NCBI GenBank assembly: GCA_937957985.1
Contig: CALGOH010000275.1
Location: forward strand, 1 to 5,586
Origin: an uncultured Verrucomicrobiae bacterium
GTDB taxonomy: Bacteria; Verrucomicrobiota; Verrucomicrobiia; Verrucomicrobiales; Akkermansiaceae
Direction: 5' to 3'
DNA length: 5,586 nucleotides
In this document: in pieces, positions 1 through 5,586 of the stretch
Position numbering within the stretch: the stretch's first letter is position 1
Layout: every line of letters begins with the position of its first letter
Notes under the pieces: generated by a model
Seen by the model: the letters and a program-made list of their open reading frames with translations, nothing else
Database searches by the model: none
Told to the model about the DNA's origin: nothing
Made by a program: the position numbers and the translations under genes

Positions 1-82
1 CGTACTCGCGCATGAGCTTGCCCGAAGGCAAGGTGAGCGGACGTTGCAGGACAAGAAAAAGCAGACTGCCTCGTGGGGGCAT
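1..82 (-). CDS. possible 5' end of an unidentified gene, running off the left edge
   Basis: On the minus strand an ATG at 82-80 opens a frame with no stop through to position 1. It gives 27 residues beginning MPPRGSLLFLVLQRPLTLPS. A GAGG sequence lies 3 nt upstream, which is close for a ribosome-binding site. The start is 39 bp after the stop of the EI24/CysZ-like gene on the same strand, so an operon is possible. The first codons are AT-richer at third positions than the later ones, so translation may begin further in, for example at the ATG at 13-11. Against a start at 82, positions 59-71 can form a weak 5-bp hairpin followed on the minus strand by a T-rich run, which would instead be a poor terminator for the upstream gene. 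I do not recognise the product and too little is visible to assign a family. Confidence 0.3.
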   Translation of the reverse strand, partial: MPPRGSLLFLVLQRPLTLPSGKLMREY

Positions 83-121
83 CGTCCTCACGGGTCGCCA
101 GTGGCGTATGTAGTTCCCCCT

Positions 122-889
122 TTAGGGGGTTGCACCGTTGGAGGATTCGTTCTCCAGGTGGTCCAGAGCCTTCAGCGTGCCTGCGACGGTGCCGAAGGTG
201 GGGGCGAACATCCAACCGACGAGCGGAATCATCATCAGCAGCAGGTATCCGGCGCCGAGGCCGGTGGACAGGCCGCGATGGCGGCGGACGAAGTCGTCGC
301 TCTCTTTCACGCTGAGTCCGCGGTGCTCGAGGGGAAAGTCCATCAGGCCGTAGCCGAGGTATTTCGACTGCACGACGAACAGGCCGACCGCGGAGATCAC
401 CGATCCGATGCCGGGAAGGAAGTTGCAAAGCAGCAGGAGGACGGTGGCGAGGATCTCGCGGAAGATGTAGCGGAGGTTCACGCCGGTGCTGCGGGCGAGG
501 GACTGGAGGAAGGTGAGTTCGGATTTCGCGAAATCGGGACCCTTGACCGCCTTGACGGTTTCCTCGGCGATCCTGCCGAGCAGCGGCGAGAGCAGGATCA
601 GGGCGAGGTGTTTGTGGAGGAAGACGAAGGCGGTGATCAGGGCGAGCAGGGCCAGGGCGGTCAGGCCCAGAGACAAGGCGCGATCCAGCCACGCGGTGCG
701 GAACTCGACGAGGCCGTCGAGCCAGCCGTGCAGGGCGCCGGCACTGAGCCAGCAGCCGGCGAACAGCCCGGCGCCGAGTAGCAGGCTGATGAGCGCCGGA
801 AGGAATTGGTACGGCCACAGGCCGTGCCGCAGCAAGGTCCCGGGGACGCGGCCGTAGGCGGAGAGACCGGCGAGGAAGGGGCGGAGCAT
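122..889 (-). CDS. EI24/CysZ-family integral membrane protein
   Basis: A 255-residue inner-membrane protein, close to the length of E. coli CysZ (253 aa). Hydrophobic segments lie near residues 27-50, 71-102, 146-175 and 208-235. The second half matches the CysZ pattern as I remember it: FLPGIGSVIS at 157-166, the loop containing MDFPLEHRG at 183-191 (E. coli has CDYPFDNH), and MIPLVGWMFAP at 220-230 in place of MIPLLNLFIMP. CysZ promotes sulfate uptake for cysteine synthesis, but no sulfur genes are visible here and most EI24-family members are uncharacterised, so the transport substrate is not assigned. The ATG at 889 was chosen because homologous sequence begins there. The frame stays open to 1189, but that extension would be translated terminator, repeat and antisense fba. 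A GGAG lies 3 nt upstream. The stop codon sits in the loop of a G5/C5 hairpin (116-129). No clear promoter is visible between the fba terminator and this start. Confidence 0.86.
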   Translation of the reverse strand: MLRPFLAGLSAYGRVPGTLLRHGLWPYQFLPALISLLLGAGLFAGCWLSAGALHGWLDGLVEFRTAWLDRALSLGLTALALLALITAFVFLHKHLALILLSPLLGRIAEETVKAVKGPDFAKSELTFLQSLARSTGVNLRYIFREILATVLLLLCNFLPGIGSVISAVGLFVVQSKYLGYGLMDFPLEHRGLSVKESDDFVRRHRGLSTGLGAGYLLLMMIPLVGWMFAPTFGTVAGTLKALDHLENESSNGATP

Positions 890-925
890 GGACTCCAGTG
901 AGACGTGCCGGGTGAGAAGTGGGAA

Positions 926-955
926 GACAAGAAAAGGCCCGGCGGATGCCGGGCC
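926..955 (-). terminator. intrinsic terminator downstream of fba
   Basis: A perfect 8-bp GC stem (936-943 with 948-955, GGCCCGGC/GCCGGGCC) encloses a 4-nt loop. On the minus strand it is followed directly by TTTTCTTGTC (935-926). It begins 65 nt past the fba stop codon and lies upstream of the EI24/CysZ-like gene. It should therefore end most fba transcripts and lower read-through into that gene. On the plus strand the hairpin is followed by CTCTTG, without a real T tract, so it acts in the minus direction. Confidence 0.85.
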
Positions 956-961
956 TCTTGG

Positions 962-1020
962 GGAGCGCGGGTTTTGAAACCCGCTGTCCAGTAGGGATGC
1001 GGCTTGAAAAGCCGCGCTCC
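962..1020. repeat. REPIN-like palindromic element (two facing hairpins)
   Basis: The ends are an exact 9-bp inverted repeat, GGAGCGCGG (962-970) and CCGCGCTCC (1012-1020). Inside are two further hairpins: GCGGGTT/AACCCGC (967-973 with 978-984) and GCGGCTT/AAGCCGC (999-1005 with 1009-1015). The two halves are similar to each other in inverted orientation, with a GC-rich stem and a TTGAA-type loop. That is the layout of a REP doublet. The element starts at the base after the fba stop codon and ends 6 bp from the terminator stem. Translated on the minus strand it reads RSAAFQAASLLDSGFQNPRS, a phrase I recall from many spurious small ORFs in Verrucomicrobiota, which suggests a high-copy dispersed repeat. 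Only one copy is present here, so the copy number is inferred. Confidence 0.7.
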
Positions 1021-2052
<1,032 letters not shown>

Positions 2053-2162
2053 GACGGGGGCGGGTTAGCCGCAGATGCCGCGATTGTCTAGGGCTCAGTC
2101 AGGAATGCGCGGAAACGAGCGGGAGTTGCGCAGGCCGGGAGGGTGTGGTTCGGTCGGTGCCC
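2053..2162. promoter_or_regulatory. divergent intergenic region between fba and the sugar kinase gene
   Basis: These 110 bp must hold the promoter for fba (leftward) and probably the one for the kinase gene (rightward). I see no pair of boxes good enough to name as a promoter. The least GC-rich spot is around 2083-2090, reading TAGACAAT on the minus strand, about 30 nt from the fba start. It could be a -10 element for fba, but its -35 partner is poor. No clear operator palindrome was found. The presence of promoters is inferred from gene orientation. Confidence 0.35.
2137..2143 (+). promoter_or_regulatory. purine-rich candidate ribosome-binding site for the kinase gene
   Basis: GGGAGGG is the only Shine-Dalgarno-like run upstream of the kinase gene. 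It ends 19 nt before the ATG at 2163, 13 nt before the in-frame GTG at 2157 and 1 nt before the in-frame GTG at 2145. None of these spacings is ideal, so it does not settle the start. The conserved N-terminus of the family favours 2163, and 2157 would fit the spacing better. Confidence 0.3.
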
Positions 2163-3002
2163 ATGATCGCCGGCATTGAAATGGGAGGCACCAAGACCGT
2201 CGTCGCCATCGGGGAACCGGACGGCACCGTGCACGAGGAGCACCGCTACCCCACGGAGGACGGCCCGGGAACCTTCGCCGCCGCCATCGACTGGCTGAGG
2301 GAGCGGGGAACGCCGGAGGCGGTCGGCGTGGCGGCCTTCGGGCCGGTGAGCGTGACGAGGAACCGGGCCGACTACGGGTCGATGCTCGCGACGCCGAAGC
2401 CGGGCTGGGCCGGATTTTCGATCACCGGAGCGCTGGGCGAGGCCTTTCCCGAGGCCCGGGTGGCGATCGAGACGGATGTGAATGCCGCCGTGCTGGCCGA
2501 GGCCGACGGGCTGGAGGATGTGGTCTATATCACGATCGGCACCGGCTTGGGCGCGGGAATACTGAGCGGCGGACGCCTGATCCACGGCGTGTTGCACTCG
2601 GAGTTCGGCCACTGGCTGCCGCGGAAATCACCCGGCGACGATTTCAAGGGGGTCTGTCCGTTTCATGGCGACTGCCTGGAAGGGCTGGCGAGCGGTCCGG
2701 CGATCGCCGAGCGCTGGGGCCGGGAGGCGAAGGACCTGCCTGCGGGCCACCAGGCCTGGGATTTCGAGTGCGACTACCTCGCGCAGGCGGTGCAGGTGCT
2801 TCTGGCGACGGTGAACCCGGCGCGGGTTGTCATCGGCGGCGGCGTGTCGCAGGCGGAGGGTTTTCACCAGCGGGTCGAGCAAATCGTGCGCGAGCGGGCG
2901 GCCGACTACTTTCCGGCGCTGGCGGAGAACCGTCCCTTCGTGGTGCCGCCGCAGCACGGCCAGCAGGCCGGGATTCGCGGGGCGCTGTTGCTGACGCGGT
3001 GA
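2163..3002 (+). CDS. ROK-family sugar kinase, probable fructokinase (GmuE/YdhR type)
   Basis: A 279-residue cytoplasmic kinase expected to phosphorylate fructose, or a related hexose such as mannose, with ATP to the 6-phosphate. The nucleotide-binding P-loop is IEMGGTK (5-11), with Glu where many ROK proteins have Asp, as in Bacillus YdhR. The catalytic base is D105 in TDVNAA (104-109). ITIGTGLGAG (123-132) is the second phosphate motif and IGGGVS (224-229) the adenosine-side motif. The structural zinc site is H150 with C165-x2-H168-x2-C171 in CPFHGDC, the His-Cys-His-Cys form of this subgroup, followed by LEGLASGPA. The protein aligns with YdhR/GmuE along its whole length as I remember that sequence. 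The ATG at 2163 gives the standard MIAGIEMGG start; GTG at 2157 or 2145 would add 2 or 6 residues. It diverges from fba, and both could act in hexose catabolism. The exact substrate cannot be read from sequence. No terminator is evident after the stop. Confidence 0.93.
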   Translation: MIAGIEMGGTKTVVAIGEPDGTVHEEHRYPTEDGPGTFAAAIDWLRERGTPEAVGVAAFGPVSVTRNRADYGSMLATPKPGWAGFSITGALGEAFPEARVAIETDVNAAVLAEADGLEDVVYITIGTGLGAGILSGGRLIHGVLHSEFGHWLPRKSPGDDFKGVCPFHGDCLEGLASGPAIAERWGREAKDLPAGHQAWDFECDYLAQAVQVLLATVNPARVVIGGGVSQAEGFHQRVEQIVRERAADYFPALAENRPFVVPPQHGQQAGIRGALLLTR

Positions 3003-3168
3003 GCTGCGGGTGACGGCTTCGCCTGCACGACGCGGGAAAGCCTGATGCTCAACGGGCAAATGGACGCCGCCACCGCCTCGATCGAGGGGGGGCGGGTGCT
3101 GAGGCGGGCGGATCCCGGAACTCGGGTGCAAGGAAAGCACGGGCGCACATCGACTTTCCGGACCGCCA

Positions 3169-3356
3169 ACTTTGTCTGGTGTAGTCCGCCTTACAGACGA
3201 ACTCTTATCCTGTCGGAATGGGCCGCGCCGTTGATGGCGGATTGAGGGGATTGAACGGATGACGCAGATTTCCGGATCTCTGAAAACCTGCGTAATCCCC
3301 TCAATTGCGGTTCTCAAAACTACCAATCTGTTGGACGGACCACACCAGGCAAAAGT
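3169..3356. repeat. imperfect terminal inverted repeats around a palindromic core (MITE-like)
   Basis: Positions 3169-3197 and the reverse complement of 3327-3356 match at 24 of 30 aligned columns, with one gap and five mismatches. The best part is CTGGTGTAGTCCG against CTGGTGTGGTCCG. These arms enclose a second, perfect-armed palindrome at 3241-3305. The centres of the two structures (about 3262 and 3273) nearly coincide. The arrangement resembles a small non-autonomous element or a decayed long hairpin. No clear target-site duplication is visible next to the arms and no transposase gene is present. Confidence 0.45.
3241..3305. repeat. 12-bp arm palindrome with a continuing inner stem
   Basis: ATTGAGGGGATT (3241-3252) is exactly complementary to AATCCCCTCAAT (3294-3305). 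After a 9-nt bulge on the left side only, ACGCAG (3262-3267) pairs with CTGCGT (3288-3293). The total is 18 bp of stem around a 20-nt loop. The wording (GGGGATTGAACGGATGACGCAGATT and its mirror TGCGTAATCCCC) is like short dispersed palindromes I recall from Verrucomicrobiota and Planctomycetes intergenic DNA. The stem is seen directly; the family link is memory only. Confidence 0.7.
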
Positions 3357-3376
3357 GCAAGCACCGTCCCCTTCGA

Positions 3377-3456
3377 CGGCCTGAAGGGCCGAAACATACC
3401 AGCCCAGGGCAGCGCCCTGGGTTTCTGAAAAGCACAAGAGCCTGCGCTTGGCAGGC
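3377..3456. repeat. hairpin cluster resembling a dispersed intergenic repeat
   Basis: Three stems follow one another: CGGCC/GGCCG (3377-3381 with 3387-3391), CCCAGGGC/GCCCTGGG (3403-3410 with 3414-3421, 3-nt loop) and GCCTG/CAGGC (3440-3444 with 3452-3456). The stretch GGGCCGAAACATACCAGCCC next to the middle stem resembles a repeat I recall from many short, probably false ORFs in Planctomycetes and Verrucomicrobiota, where translations contain phrases such as GRNIPAQGNALG. The middle stem has no T tract on either side, so it is not a typical terminator. This may be a continuation of the repeat structure to its left. Confidence 0.55.
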
Positions 3457-3611
3457 GCGGGGCTCCCGCCAAGCTCCTCCACGCCGCTCTTTCCTCATTC
3501 CCCTGCGCGGTGAAACCTCGCTCCCTCTTCCCACGACAAGCTCATCCACCACGCTCATGCACGCCACAACTCTGCCACTCCGGTAACAACCGATTTCAGC
3601 CCCGACCAAGG

Positions 3612-3629
3612 TTCAGGCCGGTGCCTGAA
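3612..3629. other. 7-bp hairpin downstream of the esterase gene
   Basis: TTCAGGC (3612-3618) pairs with GCCTGAA (3623-3629) around CGGT. It lies about 100 nt past the esterase stop on the minus strand. The minus-strand 3' flank is CCTTGG, without a T run. The plus-strand flank contains GTTTTC 5 nt later, so if it terminates anything it would more likely be rightward transcription. Function not established. Confidence 0.3.
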
Positions 3630-3727
3630 TGCTCGTTTTCAAGGACCGATCCTTCGACGGGTCGCGAATGCCAATAATCACGGACCCCGGCGACGACATC
3701 GACTTCGGCGGAAAACCGGACCTCGAC

Positions 3728-5586
3728 TCACGGCGTGGGCAACAGATTGACCATTTCAACGCCCATGGCATTGCCGATCAGGAACATGGTTTCGCCGTTC
3801 TGGTTCCAGTGGAAGCCCTGGTTGCCGGAGGTGATCGGCGAAATGCTGGCGTCGCGCCAGAACGGCCGGGTGTCGATCGACGCAACGTTGTCGGCGAACT
3901 CGGGATAGAGGGCGTCGTCACCGACATTCAGCTGAGCCTGCATCAGGGCCAGCGCCCGGGTATTGCTCTCCGAAGGGCCGCCGATGCCGGTATTGGCGAC
4001 CACGAAGGGCAAAGCCGGGTAGCCGAACTCCGAGCCGACGTCGTTGATGACATCGACCCGGTTTTCCGCGTATTCGTCGACAGCGGACTGATCGACCCGG
4101 TCGTTCCACCCCTGGTGCCAGCCAAAGCCGACGATTTGATAGCCCTGCCCTGCATAGCCGGGCACGTAGCTCCCGATGTCTGCGAGCACGTCGCCCGCGA
4201 CCCGCAGCATCTCCTCGTAGTAGAAGCCGACCTCACCACCCCGTTGGTCCACGGCACTGGGCGGGCGGAAGTCGGTCTTCAGGCTCTTGCCGCCCCAGCA
4301 GGTCTTGATGAGCAGCACGTCGTCGGTGATGACATCGCCGACCTGCCAGCCGAAGCCGTATTCGGCACCCGTCTTGGTGCTGTCCACGCCATAGCCGACG
4401 GTCAGCGCGCCGGTGCGGTCGCCATCGACGGTGTAGACGTGGACATCGCTGCGGGTGATCCAGTTGCTGCTGCCATCGAGCAGGTAGTCGTAGGTGCCGC
4501 CGGCATCGTTCTCGATCATCTTGCGGATCGTGCCGTCCTCGTCGATGCCGTTGTCGGTCAGATCGTCATGCCAGCCGTGGCCCTGCATGTTCGACTGCCC
4601 GGCGAGGATGAAGACCTTCACCCCGTTCGGGTTGTTGTCCCAGGTGGCGAAGCCATCGGTCGTGCCTGGCGGGAGGCCGCGCCCCGCCCTGTCGGTGATG
4701 TTCTGGAATGCGACCGTGTAGGCGTTCCCGAGTCCCAGGGGCGCTGCCGTGGTCAGCGTCACCGTGGTGCCGTCCTCGCTCAACTCCGCCGAACTGAGAA
4801 CGATGGCACCACCACCGTCGAGGGTGACGATGTAGTTGGAAGGATCCGTCGCCGGGGCCTGGGCCAGCGGCTCGGAGAATGTGATCGTGATGGTGCTGTT
4901 GTTTCCGACGACATTGCTCAGGGCAGGATCCTGGAAATCCGGAGGGCCGACCCTGAAGAAGAGTCGGGATGCATCCGGCACCGGGCTCGGGAAGGGGCCG
5001 AAGGTGGTGGTGATCGCCTCGGCTGCAGCCGGAATGGCAGGGTCGATGTTGGCCTCGAAACTCTCCATGTCCTCCGACCAATAGAGCCCGTAGAACTCGT
5101 CCGGATTGGATTTCCACGTCACCGTGATTTCGTCGGTAGCCTCGTCGTAGTCGAACTCCGTGATCTCCAGCGGCTGCGGCGGCACCGCGGGACCAATGTA
5201 GTTCACGCTCATGCCGTCAAAGGTCAGACGCGATTCGTAATTGGAGTTCACCAGACTTTCGTTCCCTTGGATCGTGACGGCAATCTGGCCGCTGCCGTCC
5301 GAACTGATCCGAATGCCGATCCCGGGCACCCAGGTCGAGTAGCTGTTCTGATTCCCGGAGGTCGAGAACGTGGTAATCGGGGGAGCGGCCGAGGAGGCAC
5401 CGTCGTAGAAATTGTGGGTGGTTTGGCCTGCTCCGACGTTGTAGGTGAAAAAGTGGAGCAGGTAATCGCTGTTGGGCGCCAGGCCGGTCAGGGTGATCGC
5501 GGCTTCCACCGCATTGCCGGCCGTCGCGAATCTTCCATACCACTGCTGGAAGTCGTTCATCAGATCACCCGCGTTGGCGTTGTTGC
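3728..5586 (-). CDS. multi-domain SASA/SGNH-type carbohydrate esterase (5'-truncated by the window)
   Basis: The frame stays open to the right edge, so the true start and any signal peptide are outside; residues here count from the methionine at 5560, which is probably internal. Residues 1-121 look like a beta-sandwich (THNFYDG, RLTFDGMSV). Residues 131-206 are a second beta domain of the kind seen in verrucomicrobial secreted proteins (TVTWKSNPDEFYGLYWSEDM, ending RLFFRVGPP). Residues 207-308 resemble an Ig-like SwmB/Big_5 domain (TITITFSEPL, LSEDGTTVTLTT). Residues 314-606 are a sialate O-acetylesterase-like (SASA, CE6-related) domain: block I AGQSNMQGHG with nucleophile S323, CWGGKSL (421-427), GFGWHQGWND (478-487), and the presumed catalytic His in GFHWNQNGE (H584). 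The Asp normally three residues before that His is Gln here. The likely role is removal of O-acetyl groups from carbohydrates outside the cytoplasm; the substrate is unknown. It ends LLPTP with no PEP-CTERM or other sorting tail. Confidence 0.87.
   Translation of the reverse strand, partial: NNANAGDLMNDFQQWYGRFATAGNAVEAAITLTGLAPNSDYLLHFFTYNVGAGQTTHNFYDGASSAAPPITTFSTSGNQNSYSTWVPGIGIRISSDGSGQIAVTIQGNESLVNSNYESRLTFDGMSVNYIGPAVPPQPLEITEFDYDEATDEITVTWKSNPDEFYGLYWSEDMESFEANIDPAIPAAAEAITTTFGPFPSPVPDASRLFFRVGPPDFQDPALSNVVGNNSTITITFSEPLAQAPATDPSNYIVTLDGGGAIVLSSAELSEDGTTVTLTTAAPLGLGNAYTVAFQNITDRAGRGLPPGTTDGFATWDNNPNGVKVFILAGQSNMQGHGWHDDLTDNGIDEDGTIRKMIENDAGGTYDYLLDGSSNWITRSDVHVYTVDGDRTGALTVGYGVDSTKTGAEYGFGWQVGDVITDDVLLIKTCWGGKSLKTDFRPPSAVDQRGGEVGFYYEEMLRVAGDVLADIGSYVPGYAGQGYQIVGFGWHQGWNDRVDQSAVDEYAENRVDVINDVGSEFGYPALPFVVANTGIGGPSESNTRALALMQAQLNVGDDALYPEFADNVASIDTRPFWRDASISPITSGNQGFHWNQNGETMFLIGNAMGVEMVNLLPTP

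Larger units (their letters stand above)
3003..3727. other. 725-bp gene-free stretch made of inverted repeats and hairpins
   Basis: No frame here shows a recognisable protein, a ribosome-binding site or consistent coding character. From 3003 to 3160 I see nothing specific. From 3169 to 3356 lies a nested inverted repeat, and from 3377 to 3456 a cluster of hairpins. About 3471-3545 is pyrimidine-rich on the plus strand. The rest, up to the esterase stop, holds only short hairpins (3612-3629 and 3641-3654). The stretch separates two convergent transcription units (kinase rightward, esterase leftward), so it should contain terminators, but no classic GC stem plus T tract was found. The content suggests a landing zone for dispersed non-coding repeats. 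Confidence 0.6.

Noticed and set aside
44..781. A 245-residue open frame on the plus strand
   Set aside because: It lies antisense to the EI24/CysZ-like gene, is rich in Glu, Gly and Ala as expected from the complement of a GC-rich membrane gene, and has no recognisable motif.
2145..2162. Start of the kinase at the GTG at 2145
   Set aside because: The purine-rich run would be only 1 nt upstream, and the added residues VRSVP are not part of the conserved family N-terminus.
3045..3245. A 66-residue plus-strand frame after the kinase
   Set aside because: It has no ribosome-binding site and no recognisable domain, and its second half is the left arm of the inverted repeat.
3403..3421. The 8-bp CCCAGGGC hairpin as an intrinsic terminator
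   Set aside because: Neither side is followed by a T tract, and it is more than 300 bp from either neighbouring stop codon.
3130..3480. CRISPR array or integron attC site
   Set aside because: There are no regularly spaced direct repeats, and I see no paired attC-type core sites around the hairpins.
2628..3482. A 284-residue open frame on the minus strand across the kinase gene and the repeats
   Set aside because: Half of it is antisense to the ROK kinase and the other half is translated hairpin repeats (ETQGAALGWYV), a known source of false ORFs.
3301..3609. A 102-residue minus-strand frame in the gap
   Set aside because: It is Arg- and Gly-rich, runs through the hairpin cluster and the right arm of the inverted repeat, and has no family likeness; probably translated repeat DNA.
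3147..3722. Short direct repeats: ACATCGACTT at 3147 and 3696, each followed by CCGGACC, and CCTTCGACGG at 3370 and 3651
   Set aside because: Ten-base matches are not rare in a gap of this size and composition, and the flanks do not extend the match.

Overview
The window is GC-rich and carries five protein-coding regions: three complete genes, a partial gene at the right edge and a possible partial gene at the left edge. It also holds about 725 bp of gene-free sequence rich in inverted repeats. The best guess for the host is a member of the Verrucomicrobiota. That rests on the multi-domain secreted-type sialate O-acetylesterase-like protein and on non-coding palindromes that resemble dispersed repeats I associate with the Planctomycetes-Verrucomicrobia group. 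This is inference from memory, not a search result.

Layout. 1-121: the minus strand is open from an ATG at 82 to the left edge, possibly the start of another gene. 122-889 (minus): a four-helix EI24/CysZ-family membrane protein. 926-955: a strong intrinsic terminator for the gene to its right. 962-1020: a paired-hairpin (REPIN-like) palindromic element beginning directly after the fba stop codon. 1021-2052 (minus): class II fructose-bisphosphate aldolase of the long, mycobacterial-like type. 2053-2162: a short divergent intergenic region. 2163-3002 (plus): a ROK-family sugar kinase that closely resembles the GmuE/YdhR fructokinases. 3003-3727: no convincing gene, but a nested inverted-repeat structure (3169-3356) followed by a cluster of stable hairpins (3377-3456). 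3728-5586 (minus): a large modular SGNH/SASA-type carbohydrate esterase whose N-terminus lies outside the window.

How the parts relate. The kinase and the aldolase diverge from a shared 110-bp region. They could serve one route, in which free fructose or mannose is phosphorylated and fructose-1,6-bisphosphate is then split to trioses. The esterase is probably exported and may deacetylate carbohydrates, but it is separated from the sugar genes by the repeat-rich stretch and need not be co-regulated. The membrane protein is separated from fba by the repeat and the terminator, so its link to sugar metabolism is unclear.

I found no convincing new multi-gene system. The least explained material is the non-coding DNA at 962-1020 and 3130-3480, and the active-site architecture of the esterase.
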